A stretch of DNA of 64,000 nucleotides, from positions 186,001 through 250,000 of the forward strand of contig JBGVBY010000013.1 in the NCBI GenBank assembly GCA_045226015.1, given 5' to 3'. The notes below the pieces were generated by a model. It searched no databases. It was not told where the DNA came from and was given only the letters and a program-made list of their open reading frames with translations. Source of the stretch: UBA2450 sp045226015 (GTDB taxonomy: Bacteria > Bacillota_I > Bacilli_A > RFN20 > CAG-826). The first letter of the stretch is position 1. The number at the start of each line of letters is the position of its first letter. Shown one piece after another: positions 50,888 through 58,736 of the stretch. A program made the translations under genes and the position numbers.

Positions 50888-52732
50888 ATGTCTAAAAAAG
50901 TGATTCAACATTTTGATATTAATAAAATTGAGAATCCAAATTTCTTAAAGGATCTTTCCTATAAAGAGTTGGATGTTTTAAGCGAGGACATTAGAAAATA
51001 TATCGTAGATATAACATCCAAGAATGGTGGCCACCTCTCTAGTAACTTAGGAGCGGTCGAAACCACAATTTCATTATGCAAAAACTTTGATTTCACCAAA
51101 GACAAAATCATCTTTGATGTCGGACATCAATGCTACACATATAAAATCTTAACCGGAAGAAAGTTAGACAATCTTAGACAAAAAGGTGGAATCAGTGGAT
51201 TCCAAAAAATGTCAGAGTCCCCATACGATCATTTTGAAGCTGGTCACTCTTCAACAAGTATTAGTGCCGCTAGTGGAATGGCGTACGCAAGAGATTTAAA
51301 ACATGAGAACTATAACATCATCGCCTTTATCGGTGATTCCTCAATTCAAAACGGCTTAGCGTTTGAAGGATTAAACTTCCTAGCGGAATCAAAACATAAA
51401 GTGATTATCATTTTAAATGATAATGATATGTCAATTTCTAAACCTGTTGGAGGGTTTAGTAAACTCTTTAGAAAGTTCTCTACATCCTTTATTTACCGCA
51501 AAACTAAAGGTGCTGTTAAATCTGTTTTAAGAGGTCGCTTTGGTAGATGGCTCCTCGTTAAATTTACACGCGTTAAGAACTGGCTTAAGAGAAAAGTTAT
51601 TAACATGACTATCTTTGATAACCTCGGTTATTCAGTCATCGGACCAATTGATGGCCATTACATTAGACAAGTCGACCACGCTTTAGCAAGGGCAAAGAAG
51701 ATTCAAAATTCTGTTGTTATCCACGTTAAGACCATCAAAGGCAAGGGTTATGAATACGCGGAAGACGACAAAGAAGGTGACTGGCATGGAGTTGGTAAAT
51801 TCAATGTCGAAACCGGAGAAATCAATATCAAAAACGGTGAAGTCTCTTGGAGCTCACAATATAATGTCATTCTAAAGAATGAAATGGGATTAAACGATAA
51901 GATTATCGCAGTTGTTCCTGCTACTGGACACGGTAGTGGACTTGATTCACTTTTTGAACTCTATCCAAACCGTGTAATTGATGTTGGCATTGCTGAAGAA
52001 CACGCCTTTACTTTTGCAGGTGGATTAGCCGCTAGTGGATTCCATCCAGTTATTTCTATTTATTCCACCTTCCTACAAAGAAGCTATGATGAATTACATC
52101 ATGATGTTGCTAGATTGAATTTCAATGCCACAATCTTAATTGATAGAGCGGGTTTAGTCGGTAATGATGGAGATACCCATCAAGGCATCTATGATGAAGC
52201 TTTCCTATACACAATTCCTAATGTAACAATCACTATGGCAAGTAGAAGTAACGAGGCTCTTTCTTTATTAAAAGAATCATTCTGCAACCACGGAGTATTT
52301 GCGATTAGATATCCACGTGAATCGTTCTCATTTAATAATGAGGAAGTAAAAAAGATTCCTTATGGTTCATGGAAAACTGAACTCGAAGGAAAAGATGTTG
52401 CGATTGTTTCTACCGGTCCAATTACATTAAAACTTAAAGACGCTTTAATGAATTCTAAGAAGAACGTCACCTTATACAATGCAATTTATCTAAGGCCGTT
52501 AGATAAGAACAAGATCAAGGAACTTCTTGGTTATAAAAAGGTCATTATTTATAATGCTTACGCTACTAAAGAAGGCTTTGCCAACGCCTTAGAATGTGAA
52601 TTATATTCTAGTGGATATAAAGGTGAAGTTATTACTAGATGCGTCCCAACAACGTTTGTCAAACAAGCAACAATTGATGAACAAAGAGAAGAGTTTGCTC
52701 TAAGAGTAGAAGACATTATTTCTTTACTATAA
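50888..52732 (+). CDS. dxs: 1-deoxy-D-xylulose-5-phosphate synthase
   Basis: A 614-residue thiamine diphosphate enzyme that condenses pyruvate and glyceraldehyde-3-phosphate, the first step of the MEP isoprenoid pathway. Motifs: NGGHLSSNLGAVE, DVGHQCYTYKILTGR, AGHSSTSISAASGMA, the TPP motif GDSSIQNGLAFEGLN, VDVGIAEEHAFTFAGGLAASG, and DRAGLVGNDGDTHQGIYDE. A linker of about 30 basic residues (FGRWLLVKFTRVKNWLKRK) is typical of Firmicutes forms. It shows that the organism makes isoprenoids by MEP, at least in its first step. No ribosome site is obvious. Confidence 0.96.
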   Translation: MSKKVIQHFDINKIENPNFLKDLSYKELDVLSEDIRKYIVDITSKNGGHLSSNLGAVETTISLCKNFDFTKDKIIFDVGHQCYTYKILTGRKLDNLRQKGGISGFQKMSESPYDHFEAGHSSTSISAASGMAYARDLKHENYNIIAFIGDSSIQNGLAFEGLNFLAESKHKVIIILNDNDMSISKPVGGFSKLFRKFSTSFIYRKTKGAVKSVLRGRFGRWLLVKFTRVKNWLKRKVINMTIFDNLGYSVIGPIDGHYIRQVDHALARAKKIQNSVVIHVKTIKGKGYEYAEDDKEGDWHGVGKFNVETGEINIKNGEVSWSSQYNVILKNEMGLNDKIIAVVPATGHGSGLDSLFELYPNRVIDVGIAEEHAFTFAGGLAASGFHPVISIYSTFLQRSYDELHHDVARLNFNATILIDRAGLVGNDGDTHQGIYDEAFLYTIPNVTITMASRSNEALSLLKESFCNHGVFAIRYPRESFSFNNEEVKKIPYGSWKTELEGKDVAIVSTGPITLKLKDALMNSKKNVTLYNAIYLRPLDKNKIKELLGYKKVIIYNAYATKEGFANALECELYSSGYKGEVITRCVPTTFVKQATIDEQREEFALRVEDIISLL

Positions 52733-52748
52733 AAATTTAATTAGTTAG

Positions 52749-52776
52749 TTAACATAATCTATATTTTCATTATAAA
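52749..52776 (+). promoter_or_regulatory. Promoter of dinB
   Basis: TTAACA (52749-52754), 16-bp spacer and TATAAA (52771-52776). The box lies 8 bp before the dinB ATG, implying a leader of about 2 nt. No LexA-type GAACNNNNGTTC site is visible. Confidence 0.55.
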
Positions 52777-52784
52777 ATAATGGT

Positions 52785-53969
52785 ATGGCTAGAGTAATAG
52801 TGCATATCGATTTAAACGCCTTCTTTGTTAGGTGTGAAGAAATCAAGGATCCGTCTTTAGAAAACAAGCCTGTCGCAGTTGGTCACTTAGGTAGAGGTGG
52901 AGTTGTTTCAACTTGCTCTTACGAAGCACGTAAATATGGGGTAAAAAGTGCGATGCCGATGAATAAGGCGGTTTTAAAATGCCCTGACCTCATTATTGTT
53001 CACCCTGATTATCATTTTTACGTGGCTATGAGCCACAAATTCTACAATTTCATCTATTCGATCACCCATAACGTAGAAATGGCCTCTATCGACGAATTAT
53101 TCGCTGATATGACAGATGTTGTTAGAAAAGAGAAAGATGTTGAAGACTATTTCAGACATATACAAAAGACTTTGTATGAATTAACAGGACTAAAATGTTC
53201 GATCGGAGTAGGACCCACTAAGTTCTTAGCAAAAATGGCGAGCGACTATCAAAAGCCGATGGGTCTAACCATTATTAGAAGAAAAGATATTTCTAAGATT
53301 TTATATCCTTTACCTATAGAAGACATGTTTGGAGTAGGTAAGAAAACTGCTCCTAGACTTAAATACATAGGTATTAAAAAGATCGGAGACTTAGCAGACG
53401 CTCTAAATAATAACAATCCACAAGTATATAATATACTTGGTAAGATGGCGGTCGAACTTAAAGACTGGGTTAATGGAAAAGGAAGCGACAAGATTGTTTT
53501 AGAAGCTTTTGATCCAAAATCAATCGGTAACTCCACAACTTTAAAAGAAGACACAAATAACTACGAGACTATTAAAAATACTTTTGAAATTCTTGCTGAA
53601 GAAGTAAGTGAAAGAGCAAAAAAAGAAAGTAAAGTCGGAAACACCATCCAAATCATGGTGAAAGACACTGAGTATGTTGCTCATAACAAGTCTTTGACTT
53701 TTAATAACCAAATCAATGATTCCAAAAATATTTTTAACTATGCAATCAAGCTATACGAAGATAACTTTACGGATATGACCGTTAGAGCGGTTGGTGTGAC
53801 TCTTCAAAATCTCATATCTATAAAAGATATGAAAGTGCAAATGACTTTTTTTGATTACGAAAAGCACGAAGAAGAGAGTAAAACCAAGCTCCTCATCAAC
53901 GATCTAAATAGAAAGATTAAAGGCAGTCCTTTAAAAAGAGCAAGTGAGGTGAAAAAGAATGGAAATTAA
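52785..53969 (+). CDS. dinB: DNA polymerase IV (Y family)
   Basis: A 394-residue translesion polymerase: VIVHIDLNAFFVRCEEI with catalytic Asp near residue 8, VSTCSYEARKYGVKSAMP, SIDELFADMTD with the other metal ligands (about 103-113), and SIGVGPTKFLAKMASDYQKP. A little-finger domain follows and there is a short tail. The C-terminal beta-clamp peptide is probably MQMTFFD-like (VQMTFFDYE). It is adjacent to xerD, which starts within its last codons (11-bp overlap). Confidence 0.95.
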   Translation: MARVIVHIDLNAFFVRCEEIKDPSLENKPVAVGHLGRGGVVSTCSYEARKYGVKSAMPMNKAVLKCPDLIIVHPDYHFYVAMSHKFYNFIYSITHNVEMASIDELFADMTDVVRKEKDVEDYFRHIQKTLYELTGLKCSIGVGPTKFLAKMASDYQKPMGLTIIRRKDISKILYPLPIEDMFGVGKKTAPRLKYIGIKKIGDLADALNNNNPQVYNILGKMAVELKDWVNGKGSDKIVLEAFDPKSIGNSTTLKEDTNNYETIKNTFEILAEEVSERAKKESKVGNTIQIMVKDTEYVAHNKSLTFNNQINDSKNIFNYAIKLYEDNFTDMTVRAVGVTLQNLISIKDMKVQMTFFDYEKHEEESKTKLLINDLNRKIKGSPLKRASEVKKNGN

Positions 53970-54849
53970 AGACGCGATTGAAAACTACATTCAATATCTC
54001 GCTGTAGAAAAAGGATTATCTCAATTGACCATTAATTCTTATGTTGACGACATAAACCGTTTTTTACTTTTTTATCAAAATAGAAGCGAGAAAGTGGATA
54101 CATCTGATTTAGGTCCATATGATTTAAACTCTTTTTTAGAATATCAACTTAAAGAAGGAAGAAGTGCCTCTACCGCTTTAAGAAGATTATCATCTATTAA
54201 AAATTTCTACGTCTTCCTAAAGGAAGAAGGACTTTATAAAGAAGAGATTCCGGTCGTAGACGCTCCTAAAAGAAATAAGCGACTACCAAGTTGCTTATCT
54301 GTTGAAGAAGTCGAAGACTTATTAGACGCTCCAAACTTAAATGCTCCAAGCGGACTTAGAGACAAAGCAATGCTTGAAGTGATGTATTCAAGTGGACTAC
54401 GTGTTAGTGAACTCTTATCTCTTGATAAAAATAGCATCAACCTCAAAAAAGGAATTATCAAAGTGTTTGGTAAAGGCGCTAAAGAAAGAAAAGTTCCTAT
54501 CGGAGATTTTGCCTTACAGTACGTTATTAAATATCTTAATGAAGGAAGAGAAAGACTACACGGAGATAGATCTAAGTTTTTGTTTATTAACAAAAATGGT
54601 GAACAATTATCTCGTATTTATTTCTATATGCAAATCAGAAAATACGCGGATGAAGTAGGAATTGATAAACAGATCTCTCCTCATACATTAAGACATAGCT
54701 TTGCCACTCATATGTTAGAAGGTGGTGCTCAACTTAGAACAGTACAAAAAATGCTAGGTCACTCTAACATTGCAACCACTCAGATTTATACGCATGTGTC
54801 GAGCAAAAGAATTATTAGTGCGTATGATTTGTTCATGAAAGGAAAATAG
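53959..54849 (+). CDS. xerD: Tyrosine recombinase XerD-like
   Basis: A 296-residue protein, full length for Xer recombinases, with a SAM-like N-terminal domain (1-95) and a catalytic domain with R148 (YSSGLRVSEL), K172, H242 and R245 (HTLRHSFATHML), H268 (LGHSNI) and nucleophile Y277 (QIYTHV). It resolves chromosome dimers at dif. The lack of phage or transposon neighbours, and its place between dinB and deoB, favour a housekeeping role. XerC versus XerD cannot be decided from one sequence. Confidence 0.88.
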   Translation: MEIKDAIENYIQYLAVEKGLSQLTINSYVDDINRFLLFYQNRSEKVDTSDLGPYDLNSFLEYQLKEGRSASTALRRLSSIKNFYVFLKEEGLYKEEIPVVDAPKRNKRLPSCLSVEEVEDLLDAPNLNAPSGLRDKAMLEVMYSSGLRVSELLSLDKNSINLKKGIIKVFGKGAKERKVPIGDFALQYVIKYLNEGRERLHGDRSKFLFINKNGEQLSRIYFYMQIRKYADEVGIDKQISPHTLRHSFATHMLEGGAQLRTVQKMLGHSNIATTQIYTHVSSKRIISAYDLFMKGK

Positions 54850-54860
54850 TATATACTATT
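54845..54860. promoter_or_regulatory. Perfect 16-bp palindrome before deoB
   Basis: AATAGTAT-ATACTATT spans the xerD stop codon and lies 23 bp before the deoB ATG. It may be an operator for deoB. Confidence 0.35.
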
Positions 54861-54883
54861 GATGTTGAAAGGAAATATTAAAA

Positions 54884-56104
54884 ATGTCATTTCCATATAA
54901 GAGAATTTTTGTGATTGTCGCCGATTCAGCTGGTATCGGATATGAACCAGACGCCGACAAATTTTTTAACGGTACAGCTAGTGACTGGGGTAGTAATACC
55001 TTTGTTCATATCGCTGAAAAAATGCCTAACGGATTAAACATCCCAAATATGAACGCAATCGGTATTGCCGATTTAGCGGACATCCGTGGAACCCATAAAG
55101 TTTCCCACCCACATTCTTACGTTGCTAGAAGTAGAGAAGCCAGCAACGGTAAAGATACAATGACAGGTCACTGGGAAATGATGGGTATAAATACCCAAGT
55201 TCCATTTAAAACCTTTACAGACACTGGATTTCCAAAAGAATTAATCGACTTATTAGAAGAAAGAACCGGACACAAAGTTATCGGTAACTGCGCTGCAAGC
55301 GGAACTGAAATCATCAAGGAATTAGGCGAAGAACAAATGAGAGATAACTCATTAATCGTCTATACATCAAGTGACTCGGTTCTACAAATCGCTGCTCACG
55401 AAGGTGTTACAGGGTTAGAAGAATTATATCGCTGCTGCGAAATTGCACGTGAAATATGTATGAAACCAGAATGGATGGTGGGTAGAGTTATCGCTAGACC
55501 ATTTTTAGGAACAAATAAAGATGACTTCAAACGTACAAGTAATCGTCACGACTTAGCGCTTAGACCAACATTACCAACGGTAATGAATGTTCTCCAAGAC
55601 AACGGTTTCATGACAAACTGTGTCGGTAAGATTGGTGATATCTTTGACGGATACGGAGTTGTTAAAACTCAAAAGACAGTCTCTAATGAAGATGGAATGG
55701 ATAAGACCATTAAAGAGCTCAAAGAAGTTGATTTCACTGGATTATGTTTTGTTAACCTTGTTGAATTCGATAGTGAATATGGACATAGAAGAGATCCAAT
55801 CGGCTACGGTGAATGTTTAGAAAGATTCGATAAACGTGTTGGCGAATTCATGAAATCTATGAATGATGATGATTTGTTAATCATCACCGCAGACCACGGT
55901 AACGATCCAACTTGGCCAGGAACCGACCACACAAGAGAAAAGATTCCTCTACTCATGTACTCTCCATCCATTAAGAATGGTAGATATCTTGAAGAAAGAG
56001 AAAGCTTCGGCGATATCGGGGCTACCGTATTAGCAAACTTCAACTTGAAGATGCCAAAAGATTTAATTGGTAAGCCAATCGAAGAACTCTTAAAAGATAG
56101 ATAA
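54884..56104 (+). CDS. deoB: Phosphopentomutase
   Basis: A 406-residue alkaline-phosphatase-superfamily enzyme that interconverts ribose-1-phosphate (or deoxyribose-1-phosphate) and the 5-phosphate. Motifs: FVIVADSAGIGYEPDADKF with the first metal ligand, the phosphothreonine segment KDTMTGHWEMMG, FVNLVEFDSEYGHRRDP, and ITADHGNDPTWPGTDHTREKIPLL. It salvages nucleosides and feeds ribose-5-phosphate to the transketolase pathway. GAAAGGAA is the ribosome site. It is followed by a bidirectional terminator. Confidence 0.96.
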   Translation: MSFPYKRIFVIVADSAGIGYEPDADKFFNGTASDWGSNTFVHIAEKMPNGLNIPNMNAIGIADLADIRGTHKVSHPHSYVARSREASNGKDTMTGHWEMMGINTQVPFKTFTDTGFPKELIDLLEERTGHKVIGNCAASGTEIIKELGEEQMRDNSLIVYTSSDSVLQIAAHEGVTGLEELYRCCEIAREICMKPEWMVGRVIARPFLGTNKDDFKRTSNRHDLALRPTLPTVMNVLQDNGFMTNCVGKIGDIFDGYGVVKTQKTVSNEDGMDKTIKELKEVDFTGLCFVNLVEFDSEYGHRRDPIGYGECLERFDKRVGEFMKSMNDDDLLIITADHGNDPTWPGTDHTREKIPLLMYSPSIKNGRYLEERESFGDIGATVLANFNLKMPKDLIGKPIEELLKDR

Positions 56105-56109
56105 AAAAG

Positions 56110-56133
56110 AAGCCTAGGAAACTAGGCTTTTAA
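56110..56133. terminator. Bidirectional terminator
   Basis: AAGCCTAG-GAAA-CTAGGCTT perfect hairpin with GNRA-type loop between convergent deoB and the ABC permease gene. Confidence 0.93.
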
Positions 56134-56895
56134 TTTGAGTATTTTCTTCACGATATCTAATAACAAAGTTATTAGTAACATCACAATAATTGCTATTAAA
56201 GAATAAGCGAAAGTTGGAACCATTCCATTATCTGAATAAGTATAAGATGTCTGAATTATTTTACCGATTCCGTCTCCAGAAGAGCCAGAGATAACTTCTG
56301 CCATAATTTCGATTTTAAAAGATAAAGCAAAGCTAGATATTAAGCCAAGGGTGATAGTGGGCAAGGCTAAAGGTAGGCGAATCCTAAGATTACTCTTTAA
56401 GAAAGTAGCACCATCAACCCTACTTGATTTAAGTACGTATTCATCAATTGATGAATATCCAGCAACTGTTGCTTCATAAACAATAGGAAAGACGATTAAA
56501 GCAACAATATATATTGGGGCTTTCTTTAAGCCTGCTAATACCATAAATAAGAAAACTAAAGCGGCAGTAGGAACTGCTTTAAGGGCAATCATCGTTGGAT
56601 TAAAGACGTATTTTAATTTAAGGAAGTTACCGACTATAACTCCAACGAGTATTGCGGCCAGAGCTCCAAATCCAAATCCATAAAGCATTCTTCTTAATGA
56701 ACCCCAAATGCATTTGTATGTATAGGGATCCTGTAAATAAAGAAACATTTCCTGAATTGTTTCACTAGGATCTGGGAATATAACTCTTGTAGCGCCCGCT
56801 AAATAATAAACAGCTACCCAAAGCAAAAAGAATAGTCCGATACCTAAAACGGACAAGAAATATTTATTAAGGACTATCTTTTTAACTAATTTCAT
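56122..56895 (-). CDS. ABC transporter permease (SsuC/TauC type)
   Basis: A 257-residue inner-membrane permease with six helices and the EAA-like loop VIFPIVYEATVAGYSSIDEYVLKSSRVDGATFLKSNLRIRLPLALPTI. EIMAEVISGSSGDGIGKIIQTSYTYSDNGMVPTFAYSLIAI is the conserved C-terminal region of the nitrate/sulfonate/thiamine-precursor permeases. Its start codon overlaps the binding-protein stop by one base. No ATPase gene follows; the unit ends in a terminator, so the ATPase must be encoded elsewhere. The substrate is unknown. Confidence 0.9.
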   Translation of the reverse strand: MKLVKKIVLNKYFLSVLGIGLFFLLWVAVYYLAGATRVIFPDPSETIQEMFLYLQDPYTYKCIWGSLRRMLYGFGFGALAAILVGVIVGNFLKLKYVFNPTMIALKAVPTAALVFLFMVLAGLKKAPIYIVALIVFPIVYEATVAGYSSIDEYVLKSSRVDGATFLKSNLRIRLPLALPTITLGLISSFALSFKIEIMAEVISGSSGDGIGKIIQTSYTYSDNGMVPTFAYSLIAIIVMLLITLLLDIVKKILKLKA

Positions 56896-57851
56896 TAAAT
56901 CTTTAAAATTCCGTTATTTTCAATAACCATCTTGGTGTCGCTTGCAGCGTTAACCGCAAAAGTTGTTAAACCTAAATCACCATAAAGATAGTTGAACACT
57001 TTTCCTGGTAAATCATTTTGTTGGAAGTATAAAACACGGTCACCTTGATTTAAGGTTCCATCAAGATCTGTACCCATTGAAACGATATACATATTACCAA
57101 AGGTAATACTCGCTGCAATTTGATATTCAGCGTTGTTATTAATGACTTGCATTAATCCACCTTGTGTAGGGGCAATAATAATGTCATAAACATTCTTTTT
57201 AAACATTGGAATTAACGCAGTGGCGGGATTAGATGTTGTCTCAAAATTTTCATTTGTCGCCATGTAATATAACCCAACGGAAGGAGCACCTGTAGGAGCA
57301 AGAATCTTTAAGCTAGATGTATCAACTGTTGGCTCAGTAATAACTGGGTTAAATACATGGTCTTCAGTTAATTGGCCAATTTTAGGATTAATTAAATGCA
57401 CAAAATTTGAAGTCTCTTCCATGATGTCTTTGCTATATTCATAATCTAAAGAGAAACCGTTATTTTGGTTTGTGACTTTCATCGCCATAGCACCTGGAAC
57501 ACCGAATTTAGCTTGTTGAGCGGTAGTAGATCCTAAAGTCTCAATTCCAGCTTTAATAAGTGCTGGATTATTAATACCTGCTTTGACATTGGTTTCTAAA
57601 TTACTTAGAAACACGCTTGCTGTATTAACATCAACGGTCTTTTTAACAAAAACAGAAGCCTGAACTATTCTTTGTCCGTTTGATTTTATTAAAAAATCAC
57701 TTTGGACATCTCTGTAGACAACAGAATTAGTTGCCGCTACAACTGGTTGGGCAGTAAATATGTAGTCGAATTGCATTGTGATGGTTTCATCGTCTGAACA
57801 TCCAGTCATACCCATCAATAAGGCTGGTAATAAGAATAAACATTTTTTCAT
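56895..57851 (-). CDS. ABC substrate-binding lipoprotein with swapped halves (apparent circular permutation)
   Basis: A 318-residue protein with a lipoprotein signal (lipobox MTGC, Cys18). In this SsuA/NMT1-like family the mature protein normally begins with 'vkig.l.GPt..G...lm' and later has 'ge.D.a.lp.p'. Here residues 28-170 resemble the usual C-terminal half: FDYIFTAQPVVAAT, ASVFVKKT....ASVFLSNLETNV, GVPGAMAMKV, EETSNFVHLINPKIG. Residues 181-318 resemble the usual N-terminal half: LKILAPTGAPSVGLYYMA, YDIIIAPTQGGLMQVI, IAASITFGNMYIVS, GKVFNYLYGDLGL. The order is therefore inverted, joined by a linker (about 165-180). The cargo is unknown. RBS GAGGAAAG; likely controlled by the divergent Crp/Fnr protein. 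Confidence 0.8.
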   Translation of the reverse strand: MKKCLFLLPALLMGMTGCSDDETITMQFDYIFTAQPVVAATNSVVYRDVQSDFLIKSNGQRIVQASVFVKKTVDVNTASVFLSNLETNVKAGINNPALIKAGIETLGSTTAQQAKFGVPGAMAMKVTNQNNGFSLDYEYSKDIMEETSNFVHLINPKIGQLTEDHVFNPVITEPTVDTSSLKILAPTGAPSVGLYYMATNENFETTSNPATALIPMFKKNVYDIIIAPTQGGLMQVINNNAEYQIAASITFGNMYIVSMGTDLDGTLNQGDRVLYFQQNDLPGKVFNYLYGDLGLTTFAVNAASDTKMVIENNGILKI

Positions 57852-57898
57852 AATTCTTTCCTCGATTGATATTCTATATTAATAAATATATAATAAGT

Positions 57899-57912
57899 GT
57901 GATTTAAATCAC
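57899..57912. promoter_or_regulatory. Crp/Fnr-type operator
   Basis: GTGATTTAAATCAC is a perfect palindrome of the TGTGA-N6-TCACA kind, 4 bp before the Crp/Fnr gene ATG at 57917. A TATAAT box at 57889-57894 puts that gene's transcription start inside the site, consistent with autorepression. On the other side, the site centre is roughly 35-42 bp upstream of a plausible start for the binding-protein gene (TAATAT on the minus strand, 57876-57881), the usual position for activation. Confidence 0.75.
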
Positions 57913-57916
57913 GTTT

Positions 57917-58501
57917 ATGAATAATTTTGCTGAAACATTTATTAGAAATAAAAAGAATGACACAAATACAATCATCCTAAAAAAGAATGAAACTCTCTTT
58001 TTTGAAGGTGATCTATGTAAAGAGGTCGGATTCATTATTAGTGGAAAAATAGAAATCGTCTCTTATCTTGAAGATGGAAAAGAGATAATCTATAACACAT
58101 TGGAAGATGGCCAAATGTTCGGAAATAATTTGGTTTTCTCAAGCTCTCCATATTTCAGAGGCGACGTTGTTGCTAGAAAAGATAGTGAAATTATGCTGAT
58201 TAAGAAGTCTGTACTATTGGAAATGTTAAAAGAAGACATTAATTTATTAGAAGCATATCTACAAAACCAATCCGACTTTAGCAAGACGCTAAATTTGAAA
58301 ATTAAAATTCTAACAATAAGTAGTGCTGAAGAACGTTTAAAATATTATCTTACATTTTACAAAGAAAAATATACTTATAAATCGGTATCAGAGTTTGCCA
58401 GAACTCTATATTTAAGTAGAGAAGCATTAAGTAGAACAATATCTAAAATGTCCAAAAACAGCCAAATAGATATACATGGCAAAACAATCGAATTGAAATA
58501 G
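57917..58501 (+). CDS. Crp/Fnr family transcriptional regulator
   Basis: A 194-residue protein with a cyclic-nucleotide-binding-type beta roll (about 15-110; FFEGDLCKEVGFIISGKIEIVSYLEDGKEI, DGQMFGNNLVFSSSPYFRGDVVARKDSEI) and a C-terminal winged helix (SVSEFARTLYLSREALSRTISKMSKNS). It has one cysteine (Cys34), so it cannot hold an FNR [4Fe-4S] cluster. The N-domain lacks a clear cAMP-binding RxS/T motif. The ligand is therefore unknown. It is divergent from the ABC transporter genes across a perfect Crp/Fnr palindrome. Confidence 0.9.
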   Translation: MNNFAETFIRNKKNDTNTIILKKNETLFFEGDLCKEVGFIISGKIEIVSYLEDGKEIIYNTLEDGQMFGNNLVFSSSPYFRGDVVARKDSEIMLIKKSVLLEMLKEDINLLEAYLQNQSDFSKTLNLKIKILTISSAEERLKYYLTFYKEKYTYKSVSEFARTLYLSREALSRTISKMSKNSQIDIHGKTIELK

Positions 58502-58511
58502 TGTAATACAC

Positions 58512-58530
58512 AATTAGTAGATAATTAGTA
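58512..58530. repeat. Tandem ATTAGTAG repeats with 11-bp period
   Basis: ATTAGTAG occurs twice (58512-58519 and 58523-58530), spaced 11 bp, just before a GGTGGAAAA word. The same octamer, on the opposite strand and again with an 11-bp period, recurs at 61896-61914. TAG-rich repeats of this kind are reminiscent of the DnaA-trio element at origins. See the findings for why this remains weak. Confidence 0.4.
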
Positions 58531-58535
58531 GGTGG

Positions 58536-58575
58536 AAAACTCATGTATTTGTGGATAAAAATATGTGAGTTTTTA
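58536..58575 (+). terminator. Rho-independent terminator with DnaA-box-like loop
   Basis: AAAACTCATGTATTT (58536-58550) pairs with AAATATGTGAGTTTT (58559-58573, two G-U pairs), and the T tract continues. The 8-nt loop GTGGATAA with one flanking base gives TGTGGATAA, an exact DnaA box, at 58550-58558. It ends the Crp/Fnr transcript. Confidence 0.7.
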
Positions 58576-58686
58576 TTAGACCGCTAAAAAGATTATAAGT
58601 AAAAAAGTTTATTTAATTCACTGTAAAAACGATTTTTATATAGTGAAGTTAACATAATGACTATTACACGAAGTAATCAATATCGC

Positions 58687-58717
58687 AAAAAAATTCCACT
58701 CTCGTTAAAGAATGGAA
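58687..58717 (-). terminator. Rho-independent terminator of the nadD unit
   Basis: On the minus strand TTCCATTCT pairs with AGAGTGGAA (one G-U) and is followed by seven Ts. It ends the yqeG-yqeH-yhbY-nadD transcript. The rest of 58576-58686 shows no gene or other clear element. Confidence 0.8.
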
Positions 58718-58736
58718 ACTTTCTATATTTAAGTTA

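Noticed and set aside
53959..54849. Integrase of a mobile element
   Set aside because: Full-length Xer-like sequence, housekeeping neighbours, no att repeats, no phage genes.
58550..58558. Exact DnaA box as evidence that the chromosome origin is here
   Set aside because: One box only, lying in a terminator loop, no dnaA/dnaN/rpmH genes nearby, and gene directions converge rather than diverge around 56-58 kb.
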